A stretch of DNA of 64,000 nucleotides from Streptosporangium canum. Lineage in GTDB: Bacteria; Actinomycetota; Actinomycetes; Streptosporangiales; Streptosporangiaceae. The translations under genes were made by a program, and so were the position numbers. The notes below the pieces were generated by a model, which saw only the letters and a program-made list of their open reading frames with translations, did no database searches and was not told the origin of the DNA. Positions within the stretch are counted from its first letter, which is position 1. Each line of letters begins with the position of its first letter. Positions 60,805 to 64,000 of this stretch are shown piece after piece. The stretch is from NCBI RefSeq assembly GCF_900113865.1, contig NZ_FOQY01000011.1, positions 123,776-187,775 on the forward strand. The letters are read 5' to 3'.

Positions 60805-62766
60805 TTATGCGATACGGCGAGCGTTCACATGCTTTTTCAGTATTGAGGTGTATTCGGCGAGGGTCGCGCCCTTCAGCCGCTGCCTCTCCGCGGCGATGAG
60901 GGTGTCCCTGACCGTGGTCGACTTGCTGATCTTCGCGGTGAAGTTGACCCCGCCGTGCGCCCAGTTCAGCCAGGCGGCCAGCAACTCGCTCTCCATCTTG
61001 ATCTTCTGGGTGAGCTTCGTCTTCCCGGCGGGCTTGAGCACCCGGTAGGCCGTACCCGGCGTGGAGGCGCGGGTGAGTTCGGGGAAGACGCCGCTGGCCT
61101 TCGCGACCAGGCGCAGGTAACAGCCGAGCGTCTCGTCCGGCAGCTCTCCCTTGCCCCGGGTCATCTCCGTGGCCCACCCGGCGGCGGTCAGGGTCTTGGT
61201 GGCCTTGCCCCGGCTGCACACCGTCGGCGCGGTGGCGGGCGTGGCGGTCACGGTCACCGTGACGGTCACCGTGGGCAGCGGGACCGGGCTGGGCGCGGGC
61301 GGGTCCACCGGCTCGGGGGCCGGGGACGGGCCGGAGCTCGGGTTGGGATCGGGGTCGTCGCCGGGGTCGTCCGGTGTGGAGCCGTCCCCGGGGGCGGGGT
61401 CCTGGGTGGCGGGGGGCGAGGGCGCGCGGCCGGTGAGCGCGCCGTACAGGTCGAGGCGGGGCGTGGTCACTTCGTCGTAGACGATGGGGCGGCCCGCCGC
61501 GGTGAGCTTGCCGACCAGCGCGTCCGGGGTGGCGTCCGCCGACTTCCCGGCCAGCGCCGCCAGCGCGCCCGTGACGTGCGGGGTCGACATCGAGGTCCCG
61601 CTGTAGACCGCGGTGCCGCCGTTCGGCACCGCGGAGTCGATCTCGACACCGGGGGCGAAGAGGTCGAGCACGGAGCCGTAGTTGGACCACTCGGGGACGC
61701 GGTCGTCGTCACCGGTCGCGCCCACGGTCACCGCGCCGGAGATGCATCCCGGAGCGCCGGCACCGGACATCCCCTCGTTCCCCGCGGCGGCGACGGTCAC
61801 CACGCCCTTGGCGCGCAGGGTCTCGATCTTCTGCTTCATCGCCCCGATCTCGGGTTCGCCGTCGCACGCCCCCTCGTAGAGGCCGCCACCGAGGCTGAGG
61901 TTCACCGCGACGAGGCCGGGGTGGGAGTCCTTCAGCTTGGCGACGTGGTCGAGGGCGAGCAGGATCGTGGACTCGTAGGCGCTCAGGCAGGCCTCTCCGC
62001 CTTCGCAGTCGTCGATGCGGCTGAAGACCTGGATCGCCGCGATGTCCGCGCCGGGGGCGACGGCGTGGGCGATGCCCGCCACGTGGGTGCCGTGGTCGCA
62101 CAGATTGACGGTGCCCTCCACGCACATGGGGGTCTTCGCGTCGGCGGCACCCTGACCGGTCTGCGTGCCGGCCCCGCCGGGGCACAGGGACTTCGCGCCG
62201 CCGTCCGTCGCGGAGAAGCAGGCCTCTTCCACCACCTTGCCCGCCAGCGCGGGATGGTCCCGGTCGATCCCGGTGTCGATGACCGCGATCATCTTGCCCT
62301 CGCCGGTGGCCCCCTCGGCCTGGGCCTGGTCCGCCCCGATCAGCTTCAGGCCCGAAGCCAGCGAGACGGGGGAGTAGGCGCGGTCCCGGCGGACCGACAC
62401 CACCCGGGGGTCCTGGGCCAGCGCGGCCAGCGACTCGCTCGTGCCCTCGACCACGATGAACGAGGTGTCCGGCGGCTGGAGGACGACCTCGGCGCCGGGC
62501 AGGCTCCGGGCCTCGCCCGCGACCGGTACGGCCTCCGCCGGTGCGGTCACCTCGACGATGACCCGGGCCCCGTCGCCGTCGGCGGCCAGCCCGGGTTCCA
62601 GCTTGGGCGCCGGCGGCTGTTCCGCCGGAGCCGGTGTCTCCCCGGTGGGAGCCGGTGTCTCCGTTGCGGTCGCCGGAGGGGGTGGTGGTGGCTCCTCGGC
62701 GAGGGCGGGGACGCAAGGGGCGACGGTGAGCACGATCGCCATGGCCACGAGGGCTCGAAGTCGCAC
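60805..62766 (-). CDS. secreted subtilisin-like protease (S8) with Pro-rich linker and C-terminal domain
   Basis: 653 residues. Signal peptide 1-24, Pro/Thr-rich stretch, an I9-like propeptide (about 65-130), then the catalytic domain: Asp164 (AVIDTGIDRDHP), His225 (NLCDHGTHVAG), Ser392 (SGTSMSTPHVTG). Six or more Cys in the catalytic region suggest disulfides. A Pro/Asp-rich linker and a Thr-Val run (TVTVTVTVTAT) lead to a C-terminal 130-residue domain beginning VCSRGKATKTLTAAGWATEMT that I cannot name. GTG 62766 with GGAGGAC. The GH18 gene lies upstream on the same strand. Confidence 0.92.
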   Translation of the reverse strand: MRLRALVAMAIVLTVAPCVPALAEEPPPPPPATATETPAPTGETPAPAEQPPAPKLEPGLAADGDGARVIVEVTAPAEAVPVAGEARSLPGAEVVLQPPDTSFIVVEGTSESLAALAQDPRVVSVRRDRAYSPVSLASGLKLIGADQAQAEGATGEGKMIAVIDTGIDRDHPALAGKVVEEACFSATDGGAKSLCPGGAGTQTGQGAADAKTPMCVEGTVNLCDHGTHVAGIAHAVAPGADIAAIQVFSRIDDCEGGEACLSAYESTILLALDHVAKLKDSHPGLVAVNLSLGGGLYEGACDGEPEIGAMKQKIETLRAKGVVTVAAAGNEGMSGAGAPGCISGAVTVGATGDDDRVPEWSNYGSVLDLFAPGVEIDSAVPNGGTAVYSGTSMSTPHVTGALAALAGKSADATPDALVGKLTAAGRPIVYDEVTTPRLDLYGALTGRAPSPPATQDPAPGDGSTPDDPGDDPDPNPSSGPSPAPEPVDPPAPSPVPLPTVTVTVTVTATPATAPTVCSRGKATKTLTAAGWATEMTRGKGELPDETLGCYLRLVAKASGVFPELTRASTPGTAYRVLKPAGKTKLTQKIKMESELLAAWLNWAHGGVNFTAKISKSTTVRDTLIAAERQRLKGATLAEYTSILKKHVNARRIA

Positions 62767-62916
62767 ACGTCCTCCGGGGAGATCAAACGGGCGATTCGGA
62801 GTCTAAACAGCCTTTTGTTCCGAGTGAATACCTTGATCCTGATTCGAAGGATCTTTTCAGAAAACGACTCGACCCCCCGCGGCGTGACGCGCACGGAGGG
62901 CCGAGTGTTCGAAATG

Positions 62917-64000
<1,084 letters not shown>

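Noticed and set aside
59143-60846. 567-codon plus-strand frame opposite sppA
   Set aside because: Antisense shadow; SppA catalytic Lys and Ser are on the minus strand.
61244-61274. GGTCACCGTGACGGTCACC-type repetitive stretch
   Set aside because: It encodes the Thr-Val linker of the subtilase; its palindromic look follows from alternating ACC/GTG codons, not from a regulatory site.

Overview
This is a 64 kb stretch of a very GC-rich actinobacterial chromosome. The XRE/DUF397 remnant, the frequent GTG starts and ATGA/GTGA/TGATG gene overlaps, the many two-component and ECF systems, and secreted S8 proteases and chitinase fit an actinomycete. The steroid genes resemble Thermomonospora/Streptosporangiales versions, so Streptosporangiales is my inference. 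No tRNA, rRNA, CRISPR array, phage or complete IS was seen.

Layout. 1-2.5 kb: end of a WD40 protein, a truncated XRE regulator with its DUF397 partner, and a membrane DsbA-like protein. 2.8-6.4 kb: a polyprenyl synthetase and a convergent CYP125-like P450, separated by a HTH/PIN toxin-antitoxin pair that sits between two 89-bp direct repeats. 7.1-14.7 kb: a non-phosphorylative L-fucose-type pathway (hydrolase, fuconate dehydratase, SDR, sugar ABC transporter, aldo-keto reductase). 14.8-20.2 kb: MarR/cupin pair, OmpR-type two-component system, membrane glycosyltransferase-like protein, double-length Lrp regulator.

20.3-30.6 kb: a cholesterol/steroid side-chain catabolic locus. One arm is kstR-like tetR, fadA5, an MBL hydrolase and a GntR gene; the divergent arm is fadD, chsE1, chsE2, chsH2, chsH1, ltp2. 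KstR-type boxes (TnnAACnnGTTnnA) lie upstream of the P450, fadA5, tetR and fadD, tying the distant P450 to this locus. Together these genes match the Mycobacterium tuberculosis Rv3540c-Rv3546 set that removes the last side-chain carbons. The GntR gene here has a 15-bp palindrome almost identical to one in front of the fucose operon, which suggests it controls that operon from 13 kb away.

30.7-49.6 kb: chromate-type transporter, NarL two-component system, DUF6223 protein, ECF sigma with membrane partner, TrmB/LuxR regulator, a 1239-residue subtilase, a membrane-anchored sigma-like protein, an OpuC-type osmolyte ABC transporter, a class A penicillin-binding protein and a flavin reductase.

49.7-59.0 kb: one long operon for beta-galactosides: ABC importer, GH42 beta-galactosidase, galactose dehydrogenase-like SDR, GntR regulator, galactonate dehydratase, KDPGal aldolase and KDGal kinase, i.e. 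De Ley-Doudoroff galactose catabolism. 59.1-64.0 kb: SppA-like protease, a second secreted subtilase, and a GH18 chitinase cut by the window edge.
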